Below are positions 1-8,500 of a DNA stretch of 49,594 bases, piece by piece. Position numbers and translations under genes: made by a program. Positions within the stretch are counted from its first letter, which is position 1. Each line of letters begins with the position of its first letter. Under the pieces are notes generated by a model that was not told the DNA's origin, did not search any database, and worked only from the letters and a program-made list of their open reading frames with translations. The stretch spans positions 1 to 49,594 of the forward strand of contig CAYOZL010000012.1 of the NCBI GenBank assembly GCA_964408435.1, in the 5' to 3' direction. This DNA comes from CAYOZL01 sp964408435 (lineage in GTDB: Bacteria; Bdellovibrionota_C; UBA2361; SZUA-149; CAYOZL01).

Positions 1-1263
1 TGGCATTTCAAAGACGACTATCAATGCTTCAAAGTAAAAGACTACAATGACTTTCTACCAGATAATAATCTAACTGATGCAAACAACCCTTCAGTTGCTT
101 ATCCAAATGCAACTAACCCAGGAAAAGACTACCTAGCAGACATGTACTACGGACCAAGCGTAGATCCAGACACCAGAGATCCAATTACGTACACTGGCCC
201 AGAACCCCTAAACACTATGATCTCTAGTATTGCAGAAGCAATTACCTTTCTTAAAACAACCCCAATCCCTGGAGATGAAATTTCTGTAATCGGTTTTGAT
301 GGCAGTGCAGCAATAGACATTAGAACTCTCGGCCCATTTTCAATCGACCCAGCTTCTGAAGATCCAAACGGTAATACTTTTCAGGAACTAGAAGATTTAA
401 GCAACCTAGCAGCCGCAGACCCTACTCACCCTAGACATTTACAACACAAAGAAGCTCGCTTTAGAGACCATATGTTCTTCCCAAGAATTACAACTGATAC
501 TCTAGATTTATCAAAAAATGTTCCTGAAGCCCTAAAAAGAGCAAGAGAAATTATTGTCTCTGGAGGCACTGAAACTAGCCATAGCACTGTAGTATTAGTC
601 TCTGATGGAATTACAAATTGTTTTGATGACCCCTCTAATACAAGCCCAGACTACCCAGAAAGAATTTGCTCTAACTCCTACCCGGGTTTCCAAAACTCTA
701 TAGACCAAGTAAGACAAGAAATAGAAGAAGAATACATTCCAAATAATATTAAATTCAACTTCATCCAAATCGGAAAACGATCAGCTCCTCACATCCTACA
801 AAGAGTAAACGATACCGATGGAGACGGATCACCAGATTCATGCTTTACAGAAGACGATGCAAAAAAAGAAGAACCACCACTAGCAATGCAAAACAACATC
901 CTAGACGTACCACCAGGAAGCACCATAGAACAAGAATACTCAAAAATCACATACGGCGAACTAAAATTCCCAGAAGCAACCTCACTAACCGAATTCACAG
1001 AAGCAACCGGAGGCAAATACCTCCCAATTAGAAGCTGCTGCTCCATAGACCCCACCGACCCCACCACATGCGAAGACGTAACCCAAGACATAGAAGACGA
1101 ATGCGCCGCCTCCTCCGCAAACCACGGCGACCCAATAGAAGGCACTTACTCCGACGAAAGAGGCCGAATCACCTGCAACCCAACCTCCGACAACCCCCGC
1201 ACCCAAATGCAAAACGCAATAAGAGAAATCTTCAACATCGACCCCTACCTAATAGTAGACTAA
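1..1263 (+). CDS. VWA-domain protein, 3' part (5' end outside window)
   Basis: The reading frame is open from the first base of the window, so the apparent ATG at 142 is internal and the gene begins upstream. The visible ~420 residues include a hydrophobic strand ending in a VVLVSDG motif, typical of von Willebrand factor A domains, preceded by an IGFDG segment. Many acidic, Pro, Asn and Cys residues follow. This resembles the C-terminal VWA region of TadG-like or other surface/pilus-associated proteins (inference). No membrane segment is visible in this part. The last ~130 codons almost never end in T or G, unlike the 5' part and the neighbouring genes. The stop is directly followed by repeat elements. 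Confidence 0.6.
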   Translation, partial: WHFKDDYQCFKVKDYNDFLPDNNLTDANNPSVAYPNATNPGKDYLADMYYGPSVDPDTRDPITYTGPEPLNTMISSIAEAITFLKTTPIPGDEISVIGFDGSAAIDIRTLGPFSIDPASEDPNGNTFQELEDLSNLAAADPTHPRHLQHKEARFRDHMFFPRITTDTLDLSKNVPEALKRAREIIVSGGTETSHSTVVLVSDGITNCFDDPSNTSPDYPERICSNSYPGFQNSIDQVRQEIEEEYIPNNIKFNFIQIGKRSAPHILQRVNDTDGDGSPDSCFTEDDAKKEEPPLAMQNNILDVPPGSTIEQEYSKITYGELKFPEATSLTEFTEATGGKYLPIRSCCSIDPTDPTTCEDVTQDIEDECAASSANHGDPIEGTYSDERGRITCNPTSDNPRTQMQNAIREIFNIDPYLIVD

Positions 1264-1270
1264 CCCCCAC

Positions 1271-1290
1271 TAATATACTGGTGACAGTCA
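1271..1290 (-). repeat. GTGACTGTCAC-family repeat, left copy
   Basis: Read on the minus strand this 20-nt segment matches 3271-3290 at 17 of 20 positions, around the core TGACTGTCAC followed by AGTATA. It lies just after the stop of the VWA gene and is inverted relative to the copies near 3243-3295. The two copies bracket the RAYT-containing stretch. Confidence 0.6.
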
Positions 1291-1296
1291 AATCCC

Positions 1297-1389
1297 AGAA
1301 CCGTCCCAGATCCCCCCATTCTAGAACCGTCCCCAAACCACACGATCTAGAACCGTCCCCAATACCCCTATTCTGGGACGGTTCTAGAA
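1297..1389. repeat. REP cluster (core AGAACCGTCCC), three direct units and one inverted
   Basis: Units of TCTAGAACCGTCCCC type start at about 1297, 1320 and 1346, and an inverted unit TGGGACGGTTCTAGA occupies 1374-1388. The last direct unit and the inverted unit form a hairpin. The 45 nt at 1343-1387 are identical to 2430-2474, downstream of the transposase gene. The arrangement is typical of REP/BIME sequences mobilised by a RAYT. Confidence 0.85.
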
Positions 1390-1524
1390 TGTAAGCGCAA
1401 TTTAATTTACGCTCCTCTCAGGACCAGCTCCTTTCGCTCCTTTCATGATTAATAATTTAATAGTTAGGAAACATATATTTGATTTTAGCGATTAGTATCT
1501 TGTTAATTTAATAAAGGAGAAAAA

Positions 1525-1746
1525 ATGGAAATAAATAAACCAATAAAAGAAATTAGATTAGGAGCTATTAAAGCAGCTATTTGGAAAAATGAGAAAGAAG
1601 GTAAAGCAAAGCACAATGTTAAAATCACTAGAATTTATAAATAAGAAGACAAATGGAAAGAAAGTACTTACTTTTCAAAAACAGATTTGGCTTTAGTAAC
1701 AAAAGTAGCCGATTTAGCTCATACTTATATTTATAAAAATTGCTAA
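1525..1746 (+). pseudogene. Small conserved-type protein interrupted by one in-frame TAA
   Basis: An AAAGGAG ribosome-binding site (about 1514-1520) precedes an ATG at 1525. The frame encodes a 39-residue start (MEINKPIKEIRLGAIKAAIW...), hits TAA at 1642-1644, then continues in the same frame through WKESTYFSKTDL to a stop at 1744-1746. The joined product would be about 73 residues. It resembles small single-domain proteins in which a 'TRIYK-x-DKWKES' type hairpin links two halves (family memory, not searched). A single base change in one codon would restore the frame. It is either a recent pseudogene or, less likely, a site of readthrough. It sits between REP clusters, consistent with accessory DNA. 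Confidence 0.6.
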
Positions 1747-1762
1747 GCTAATAAAAGACCAC

Positions 1763-1806
1763 ATTCTAGAACCGTCCCCAATACCCCCGTTCTGGGACGG
1801 TTCTAG
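1763..1806. repeat. REP inverted pair upstream of the RAYT gene
   Basis: The arm ATTCTAGAACCGTCCCC (1763-1779) and the arm TGGGACGGTTCTAG (1792-1805) face each other across a 12-nt spacer, forming a strong hairpin. It matches the REP units on the other side of the transposase gene and ends about 70 nt before its ATG. Confidence 0.85.
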
Positions 1807-1873
1807 ATATATGCTAGATATATGCTCTAAATTGAGGTGACAACTTTTTGTTAAAATCTTCGAATATTTCAAT

Positions 1874-2437
1874 ATGCCAAGAAAAGCTAGAATAGTTATT
1901 GAGAATACTCCGCACCATATTTCCCATAGAGGAAATAGAAAACAAGATATATTCTTTGATAATGAGGATCGATTACTTTACTTAGACTTACTTAAACACT
2001 ACTGCAAAAAAAACGAAACATATCTAATTTGTTACTGTTTAATGCATAACCATGTTCACCTAGTATTAATACCACAAGATAAAGACAGTCTTTGGAAAGT
2101 GCTTAAGCCTGTAAATATGATTTATACAAGAAAAATGAATAACAAAATGAATTGGTGTGGACACTTATGGCAGGACAGATTTTATTCAGATCCTATGACT
2201 GTAGATAGTTTCTTTACACAAATTAAATACATTCTAGATAACCCAGTAAAAGCAGGAATATGTTCAAAAGCTACTGACTATAAATGGTCATGCGCAAAGT
2301 ACTATTATAATTACAATCCTGACCCTTACCTCTATATGCCAAAGAAATGGAATGACCACATTAGCAATATCAGACCATGGCTAAGCAACGATTTTTCCTC
2401 ACTAATTCCAGAACCGTCCCAAACACCCCCGATCTAG
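1874..2437 (+). CDS. REP-associated tyrosine transposase (RAYT, IS200/IS605-like Y1 family)
   Basis: A single-strand DNA transposase of the HUH/Y1 type that in known RAYTs binds and cleaves REP hairpins. At 187 residues it has near-standard length. The metal-binding HUH motif lies in HNHVHLV (His60 and His62). The RAYT-typical LWQDRF segment is at 99-103, and YILDNPVKAG at 119-128 contains the probable nucleophile Tyr119. It appears intact. REP units lie on both sides. The last nine codons and the TAG stop (2408-2437) are made of a REP unit, so its C-terminus (PEPSQTPPI) is repeat-derived. No strong ribosome-binding site is seen, so expression may be low, as is usual for RAYTs. Confidence 0.93.
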   Translation: MPRKARIVIENTPHHISHRGNRKQDIFFDNEDRLLYLDLLKHYCKKNETYLICYCLMHNHVHLVLIPQDKDSLWKVLKPVNMIYTRKMNNKMNWCGHLWQDRFYSDPMTVDSFFTQIKYILDNPVKAGICSKATDYKWSCAKYYYNYNPDPYLYMPKKWNDHISNIRPWLSNDFSSLIPEPSQTPPI

Positions 2438-2474
2438 AACCGTCCCCAATACCCCTATTCTGGGACGGTTCTAG
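2410..2474. repeat. REP cluster downstream of and overlapping the RAYT 3' end
   Basis: Direct units AGAACCGTCCC (2410-2420) and TCTAGAACCGTCCCC (2433-2447) are followed by an inverted unit TGGGACGGTTCTAG (2461-2474). The first unit lies inside the transposase coding sequence and the second provides its stop codon. Confidence 0.85.
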
Positions 2475-2510
2475 CTATAGTTTGTTTTTCATGAGTTTTA
2501 GTAATTATTT

Positions 2511-2572
2511 AAAGACGCAAAAGCTGCAAGGTATAACATTCTATTTAACCTTGCAGCTCTTTTTGTGTCTTT
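2511..2572. repeat. Long imperfect hairpin
   Basis: The arm AAAGACGCAAAAGCTGCAAG at 2511-2530 pairs with 2550-2572 (CTTGCAGCTCTTTTTGTGTC plus TTT), with a small bulge and a loop of about 16 nt. Position just after the transposase and REP cluster suggests a transcription terminator or the end of a mobile unit. There is no clean terminal T-run, so the role is uncertain. Confidence 0.6.
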
Positions 2573-2588
2573 ACCTACTTCTTATTGA

Positions 2589-2864
2589 TCATGCAGAGGC
2601 TGTTGCTAGTGCAGTCTTGCCTTTGTAAAGATCGTTTTCGACCGGCTGTGAAAGTGCTTCCAAATTCAATCCTTCAATGTCAGGCTTGCCGGGTTTTGCA
2701 CGTTGAGGCAGGCGAAAGACGTTGTCCGAGGCGAGCACAGCGATTAAAGAGCTTACAGCTTCCTCTCCTGTCCGACCATTTCCGACCAAAGCAACTGGTA
2801 GAGGCTCTTTTGACTTAAGGTAGAAAACATTCATCAAGCGTGCTTCCCAGTTCCCATTACCCAT
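2589..2864 (-). CDS. Orphan ORF of atypical, GC-rich composition
   Basis: No family was recognised. The frame extends upstream to 3131, but that part is AT-rich and repetitive in sequence (KKLSQVV, TKLSQAF, KKLSHVV) and is probably not coding. From Met at 2864 the 91-residue product (MGNGNWEARLMNVFYLKSKE...) looks protein-like, and its DNA is close to 50% GC against about one-third around it. It may be a transferred fragment carried in the islet between the RAYT and the GTGACTGTCAC repeats. A + strand frame (2585-2818) covers the same bases, so the coding strand is not certain. Confidence 0.35.
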   Translation of the reverse strand: MGNGNWEARLMNVFYLKSKEPLPVALVGNGRTGEEAVSSLIAVLASDNVFRLPQRAKPGKPDIEGLNLEALSQPVENDLYKGKTALATASA

Positions 2865-3242
2865 GTGTCTTACCAACAAACTACATAAACAGGGATTTTT
2901 GTGGCTTCGTCCCATATTGAAGTAAGAAACAACATGGGATAGCTTTTTAACAGAGTTAAGCCGTGAAAAAGAGTAAGAAAAGTAGAAAATGGTTTGAGAA
3001 AGATAGTACAAAAAGGCTTGAGACAACTTTGTCATAAAGCTAAGAACGACTTGAGATAGCTTTTTCATAGTGAGCAGACTCCAATTAAGAGTAAAAAAAC
3101 AGTGATTTGCAGCTAATGCTACAGAATACAAAATGAAGTTTTGTAATCTATGGCACTAAAAATTAAGTCTACTAAAATAAAATTGTTTAATGAGCTAAGA
3201 CATAATTACCTAGTATTTTACTAGAGTCGAGCCCAGCACTTA

Positions 3243-3295
3243 GGTGACTGTCACAAATAGAGGTAAAAAGTGACTGTCACTAGTATAATGGTCAC
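3243..3295 (+). repeat. GTGACTGTCAC-family repeat, two tandem copies
   Basis: GGTGACTGTCAC at 3243-3254 and GTGACTGTCAC at 3270-3280 are followed by TAGTATAATGGTCAC. The second copy matches the minus strand of 1271-1290. These mark the right edge of the accessory stretch, just beyond the 3' end of the kinase gene. The rest of 3132-3306 shows no gene. Confidence 0.6.
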
Positions 3296-3306
3296 TATAT
3301 ATGAGT

Positions 3307-5478
3307 TTAGTAGCAATTTGAGCAAGTGGTGTTTACTCTTACTCTTTGAACCTGGTCTAATTTTAAATCTGGGTTTTGGTGTGTGTAGGTCTTTCCTTCG
3401 AAACGACCTAGCGAACCTGGGCCGTCTAGTTTTATTTTTTTACCAGACTTTAAAGTTGCAATTACTTCTACGTTTTTAGCTTCTTCAGGAGTAGTGTTTT
3501 TAACCTCTACGCTTATTTCAACTAGATTATGGCCCTTAACATTTTTAAACGAAGTTTTTGGCTTCATTGTTCTAAGTGAAGATTTCTTAGAAGATTCTTT
3601 TGTTGTATCACTTCGACTTGAGTTACTACTATAAGAACTAGTGTTGCTAGCTACTTTTCTAAGTCTACTAAATCTTTTTTGTTTTGCAGTCTCCTTAGTT
3701 TTCCCACCTACTGACATAATTACACCAGTTTGTAATAAAGCTTGCTCATTTTTTGTAGCGTAGTTCTTTGCAGATTTTCCCTCAATGTTTATATGTTTAA
3801 TATCAGCTTTTCCTGTTCCAATAATTAAGCGAATCATTGATTCATCATGAAGTTTCACTGCTTGAATTAAAGGCGTATTTCCGTCTACATCAATCACATT
3901 TGGATTCGCCCCAGTGTCTAATAGCTTTTGAACTAATGGAATACTCTTTGTTTCTATTGCGTAGAACAATGCAGTTCTTCCATTTTTATCTTTAGTAGCA
4001 GAAGAAACTCCTCTGTATAATAATTTTTGAGCAGCTTGTATTTGGTTATTTTTAACAGCATAAATTAAAGGAGTTAGGTTCCCTTCTCTTGTTGCTGTGC
4101 TTGCTCCCGCATCTATTAACTGGTCTATTGTTCTAACCAAACCTTGCTTAGCGGCAATACTTAAAGGACTTAGACCTTTTGAATCTGGTGTATTCAAATC
4201 TACTTCTGCATCTATTAATGCTTTTACAACATTCTCATTTCCACCAATTACTGCGTGATGAAGAACAGTTGAGCCAGTTTTATCTTTAAGATTCGCATCA
4301 ACTCCTGAGTATAATAAAGAGTTAACTAGTTTTTCATTTCCAAGTCTTGCAGCTAAAAAGATATCTCCTAAAGTAGAAGTCTCTCCAATTAAAGCTTGTA
4401 AGGCCCCAACACTTGAATTTGAATTAGAGATTAAATAAGAACCTACTCCTACTCTTAAGTTATCTTTAGTTCTAATTAAAGATATTAAACCAGGAAATAA
4501 TCCTGCAAAAACTAATGTAAATATTACTTTTTTAAGTACTGACTTCTTAGAAGTTTTCTGTACTGCTTTTTGAGAATAAAGAGACAGAACAGCAGGTATT
4601 CTTTTTACTGACTCATTATTCTTATCATGCATGAACTGCCCTAGAGCTAAAGATGCTTCTTTTGCAGACTGAAATCTCTTTTCAGGACTTTTTGCAGTAA
4701 GTTTATTTAACCATTTTTGACACCATTCTGGATTCCCCTCAGGTAACAAAGGTAATGGATCCATTAAATGCATTCTAGCAAGAGTGAAATAGTCTTCATG
4801 ATAAAATGGTCTTCTTCCAACAATTAATTCAAAAGCTAAAATACCAGTAGAATATAAATCTGTTCTAGCATCGACTTTCTTACCTCTTAATTGCTCAGGT
4901 GACATATAGTAAGCAGTTCCTACAGTCTCACCAGTATTTGTAAAACCATGATCTACAACTAAAGATCTAGCTAAACCAAAGTCAGAAATTTTAACTTTGT
5001 CCATATCAGTTAATAAAATATTATCTGGTTTTAAATCTCTATGAACAACTCCTGAAGAATGGGCGCAATCAAGACCTGATAAAATTTCATCAAGAATTCT
5101 TAATTTATCTGGAAAAGATAATGGTCTATATCTTTGTGAATATATTCTTGAAGAAAGACTTCCTCCATCTACATATTCCATTGTAATAAATGAATAACCG
5201 TTTTGAACTCCTCCAAAATCATAAACTCTTACGATATTAGGATGAGAAAGCCTTCTAGCTAAAATTACTTCATTTCTAAATCTTTCAAATTGAACTGGAT
5301 CTTCTGCTAAATGAGGGAAAAGTATCTTCATAGCACTGAACTCATTATTTAAGTGCCTGTCTATTACCTTAGCAACAATTCCAACCCCACCTTTACCAAG
5401 AGTATCTACTACTTCGTAACGACTTGCAATTATTGAACCTTTTTTAAATATTTCTACTTTTCCAGCTTCAGTTTCCAT
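3307..5478 (-). CDS. Membrane Ser/Thr protein kinase with ankyrin repeats
   Basis: A Hanks-type kinase of 723 residues with all catalytic elements: Gly loop GKGGVG (28-33), Lys51, HRDLKPDN (146-153) with catalytic Asp148, DFG (166-168), and an SPE segment near 193-195. The kinase domain spans about 21-280. A single membrane segment lies near 317-336, so the kinase is cytoplasmic and the rest is probably periplasmic. At least six ankyrin-like repeats fill about 370-585, followed by a Ser/Lys-rich linker and a final beta-rich domain ending in CSNCY. The start is ATG 5478. It lies 80 bp downstream of the pseudokinase gene on the same strand, so the two may be cotranscribed and work together. Periplasmic ankyrin repeats as a possible sensor are inference. 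Confidence 0.92.
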   Translation of the reverse strand: METEAGKVEIFKKGSIIASRYEVVDTLGKGGVGIVAKVIDRHLNNEFSAMKILFPHLAEDPVQFERFRNEVILARRLSHPNIVRVYDFGGVQNGYSFITMEYVDGGSLSSRIYSQRYRPLSFPDKLRILDEILSGLDCAHSSGVVHRDLKPDNILLTDMDKVKISDFGLARSLVVDHGFTNTGETVGTAYYMSPEQLRGKKVDARTDLYSTGILAFELIVGRRPFYHEDYFTLARMHLMDPLPLLPEGNPEWCQKWLNKLTAKSPEKRFQSAKEASLALGQFMHDKNNESVKRIPAVLSLYSQKAVQKTSKKSVLKKVIFTLVFAGLFPGLISLIRTKDNLRVGVGSYLISNSNSSVGALQALIGETSTLGDIFLAARLGNEKLVNSLLYSGVDANLKDKTGSTVLHHAVIGGNENVVKALIDAEVDLNTPDSKGLSPLSIAAKQGLVRTIDQLIDAGASTATREGNLTPLIYAVKNNQIQAAQKLLYRGVSSATKDKNGRTALFYAIETKSIPLVQKLLDTGANPNVIDVDGNTPLIQAVKLHDESMIRLIIGTGKADIKHINIEGKSAKNYATKNEQALLQTGVIMSVGGKTKETAKQKRFSRLRKVASNTSSYSSNSSRSDTTKESSKKSSLRTMKPKTSFKNVKGHNLVEISVEVKNTTPEEAKNVEVIATLKSGKKIKLDGPGSLGRFEGKTYTHQNPDLKLDQVQRVRVNTTCSNCY

Positions 5479-5558
5479 GCTGTATAAATCGGTAATTGGG
5501 AAAAATTACTTAAATGTAAAATTATTAGCTAAGAATTGAGGTCTATTTAAGGCTACTT

Positions 5559-8500
5559 CTAGTTATTAAACTGCTCAAGCATTAACTCTAGCTGCGTAAT
5601 AAAATCAGCCTCAGTTTCATTTGCTAAGGCAGATTCTAATATTAGTTTTGCATCTGCTTGTTTAACATCTCCGTTTACAATCCTATTTTGCAAGGCTGTA
5701 TAGGAGTATAATCTTGTGTAGTTATCTTTATGCTTGGTTAGCTTAATTATTGTTGATGTATCAGGTAACCAAGCTTTTTGTTTTAGATAATAAGAAAACC
5801 AAGTATCAATTTTAGAGTCTGAACCAATTAACATAGCTGCTACTATTTCAACCGCAGGTTCTGTACTTAACCAAGTTTTAACTCTATCATCTGTTACTTG
5901 AGTAGGATCTTGTAAAATCTCTGCTAAACGTAGCAGTTGCTCTCCAGTAAGTAACTCTGGGTTTTGTTTTAGCAAATCAAAAACTCTTTTACTTCCAGCA
6001 TGTTTAAAACTAATTTTTTCCTTAGCTGTTTCAATTGCAAAAGCTCTAATTTTTGGATTCGGATGAGTAAAAAGTAACTTAACTCTATCTACTGTTAATC
6101 TTGAAGTAGGATTAATTCCAGCTAAAATAAATAACCTATCAGCACTTGAAAGCTCTCCCCAATTGATTAAATCCCAAGTATTGGCCCACTTTACTTCTTC
6201 ATTTTCAATAACTTTCTGATTGATAAGCACATCAAGAACTTTAGTCGCAATTAAATCATCATAAGAAACCATCACACTTAAAGCTTTTAATCTTAGGTCA
6301 GCATCTTTATACAAAAAATCTTTAATATCGATTGGTTTAATTTGATCTACTGGCACTGAGCCAATTTTTGCTAAAAGTCTCACTTCATCACTTGCACAAC
6401 TTAACTCAGTATTTGTTTCTAAAAGCTTTGTAAAAGCTGCTCCAAAAGGTTGAGACAAATTAGTTAAAGTAATTGCAGGAATTTTATCTAGAATCTTTCT
6501 TGCACTATCCCCTGCCGTAGCAGTAACTGCTAGCAATACACCTGGGTGTAGTTCTTCTAAACTTTGTAAATCATTTGGCAGTTTGCCATTTAATAGACTT
6601 GCTAAAGCGATAGAAATAGCTGCTCTTCTATCTTCAGGTTTTAACTCAATTTCCCATCTATTATTAAATGCAATTCTTAAAAGAGATTTGTTAACAGAAT
6701 TTGGAAATTGTTCTGCGCTTTTTGCAGTAGAAACTATATAGTCTTGTATAATTTTATTCTCAATTGAATTATCTACTGCTAATTCAGCAACGCCTAGCAT
6801 TCTAGAAGGAATCTTACTATCCCAATCAGCTTGTAGTTGCCTCATGCTATAATCTACTGAAGTATAATTATTAGTAACTCTGAAGTAATACCAAATACCT
6901 AGAAGTAAAAAGCCAATAATAATAAGATAAATTGCAAAACTATTTGAACTTTTCTTATTTAGTTTACTACTAGTTGTATTTGAATACTCAGTATCATCGT
7001 CCCAATCAGCAAAAGGACTATTAGTTTCTTTTTTTGCACCACTATCAAAAACAGGGTCAAAGATATCGCTAGAATCTAAATTAGAAGCTGCAGAATGTGA
7101 GTCTTGGTACGAATCATCTAAAATATCATCAATAGGCAGTAGTTCTTCTTCCTCAGGAGCAGAAGGAATATCAAACTTTGCGTCTAAATTCTCAGTTACC
7201 AAATTCTTTTCTAATAGATTACTATCTGCTGGGCTTGTAGTAATATTATTATCACTACTTGCTAAAACATTTTGAATATCTTGTTTAATCTCATTAGACT
7301 TTGCAACTTGATTAGAATCATCAACCTCAAAGACATTTGTATCACTAATGTCACTTTCAATTTCGCTATTAAAGTTTTTAGTAAAATCATCAAAGATAGA
7401 GTCTTCAGTATTTAAGTTATTAGTTTGAGTCTTACTTACTTCAGGTGTAGTCGTTTTAGGTTCGCTAACTACTGTTTTTTCCACTAAAGGCTTTTTAGCT
7501 TCTTGTTCTTTAATTAATGTTTTTTTAATTAATGGCTTTTTAACTACAGAATCTTTAATTACTGGTTCACTCTTAGTTTTAACAAACTCAGGGTCGTTAA
7601 TCTTAACTCTTCTAATAGGAGTATTTTTAACAGGTATGTTTTTAGCAGGCTCTTTTTTAATTGTAGATTTTGCCTTTAAAGCATTTACACTCTTAGTAGC
7701 ACCAGCCGCTGCCATACTTCCTACGGCAACACTACCAGCAACTAAAGTATTACTTACTGGCTTAGCTGCTTTATTTTGAACAGCGTTATCTTGATTTTTA
7801 GCCTCATTTGAAAACTCATTATTTGGAGTGCTATTACTTCTAGGTATTGATGAGTTAGTGTCTAGATCTTCTTTAATCTCTCTTACTTCTTTTCTACTTA
7901 ACTCCAATGTATCATCAATTAAAGTTTTAGACCTTCCATTACTAACAACAACATACTCTTGTTGAGGCAAAGCGCTTATTTCAGAAAGTAAATCTTCGAC
8001 TAGAGGTCTTTTAAATGGGTCATTATTTAACAACTTATTTTTTATTTTCTCTAGCGCATCAGATAATGAAGGAGCTCCTTTACAATTATTGATAATTTCT
8101 TCAATAATTTTTCCCAAGCCATAAGAGTCTGCTCTATCAGATAAAGCTTGTTTTTTGATTAACTCTGGAGCTGCATTTGCAAATTTAATTTTTGGATTAG
8201 CACAAACCCTTCCAGCACCTACTGCTGGATCTAATAAAACTACTCCACCACCTGGAGTTATATAAATATTTGAACTAGATAAATTTCCATGAATCATTCC
8301 ACGTTGATGCCATGCTGTAATCTCTTCCACTAAAGAAAAAAGTAAACAAGTCGCTACTTCAAGTCTAATCTCTTTTAATTTTAATTGGTGTTCTAAAGTT
8401 TTTACAACTAGAGCTCTTCTATACCAAATTTGCCCTTGGTAAACTCCCCATTCTCTAAAATCTACATTTAGCTTTGCACTTCTTTGTAAAGTTTCAAAAG

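Noticed and set aside
789..1394. Long frames on both strands overlapping the VWA gene
   Set aside because: They arise from the C/A-ending codon bias of the real frame and encode low-complexity Arg/Pro/His or Gly/Val strings.
1297..2474. Possible CRISPR-like array
   Set aside because: The units are short, occur in both orientations with unequal spacing, and no cas genes are present; they are REP sequences.
2585..2818. + strand frame opposite the orphan ORF
   Set aside because: No recognisable protein pattern. The minus strand looks more protein-like, though neither is proven.
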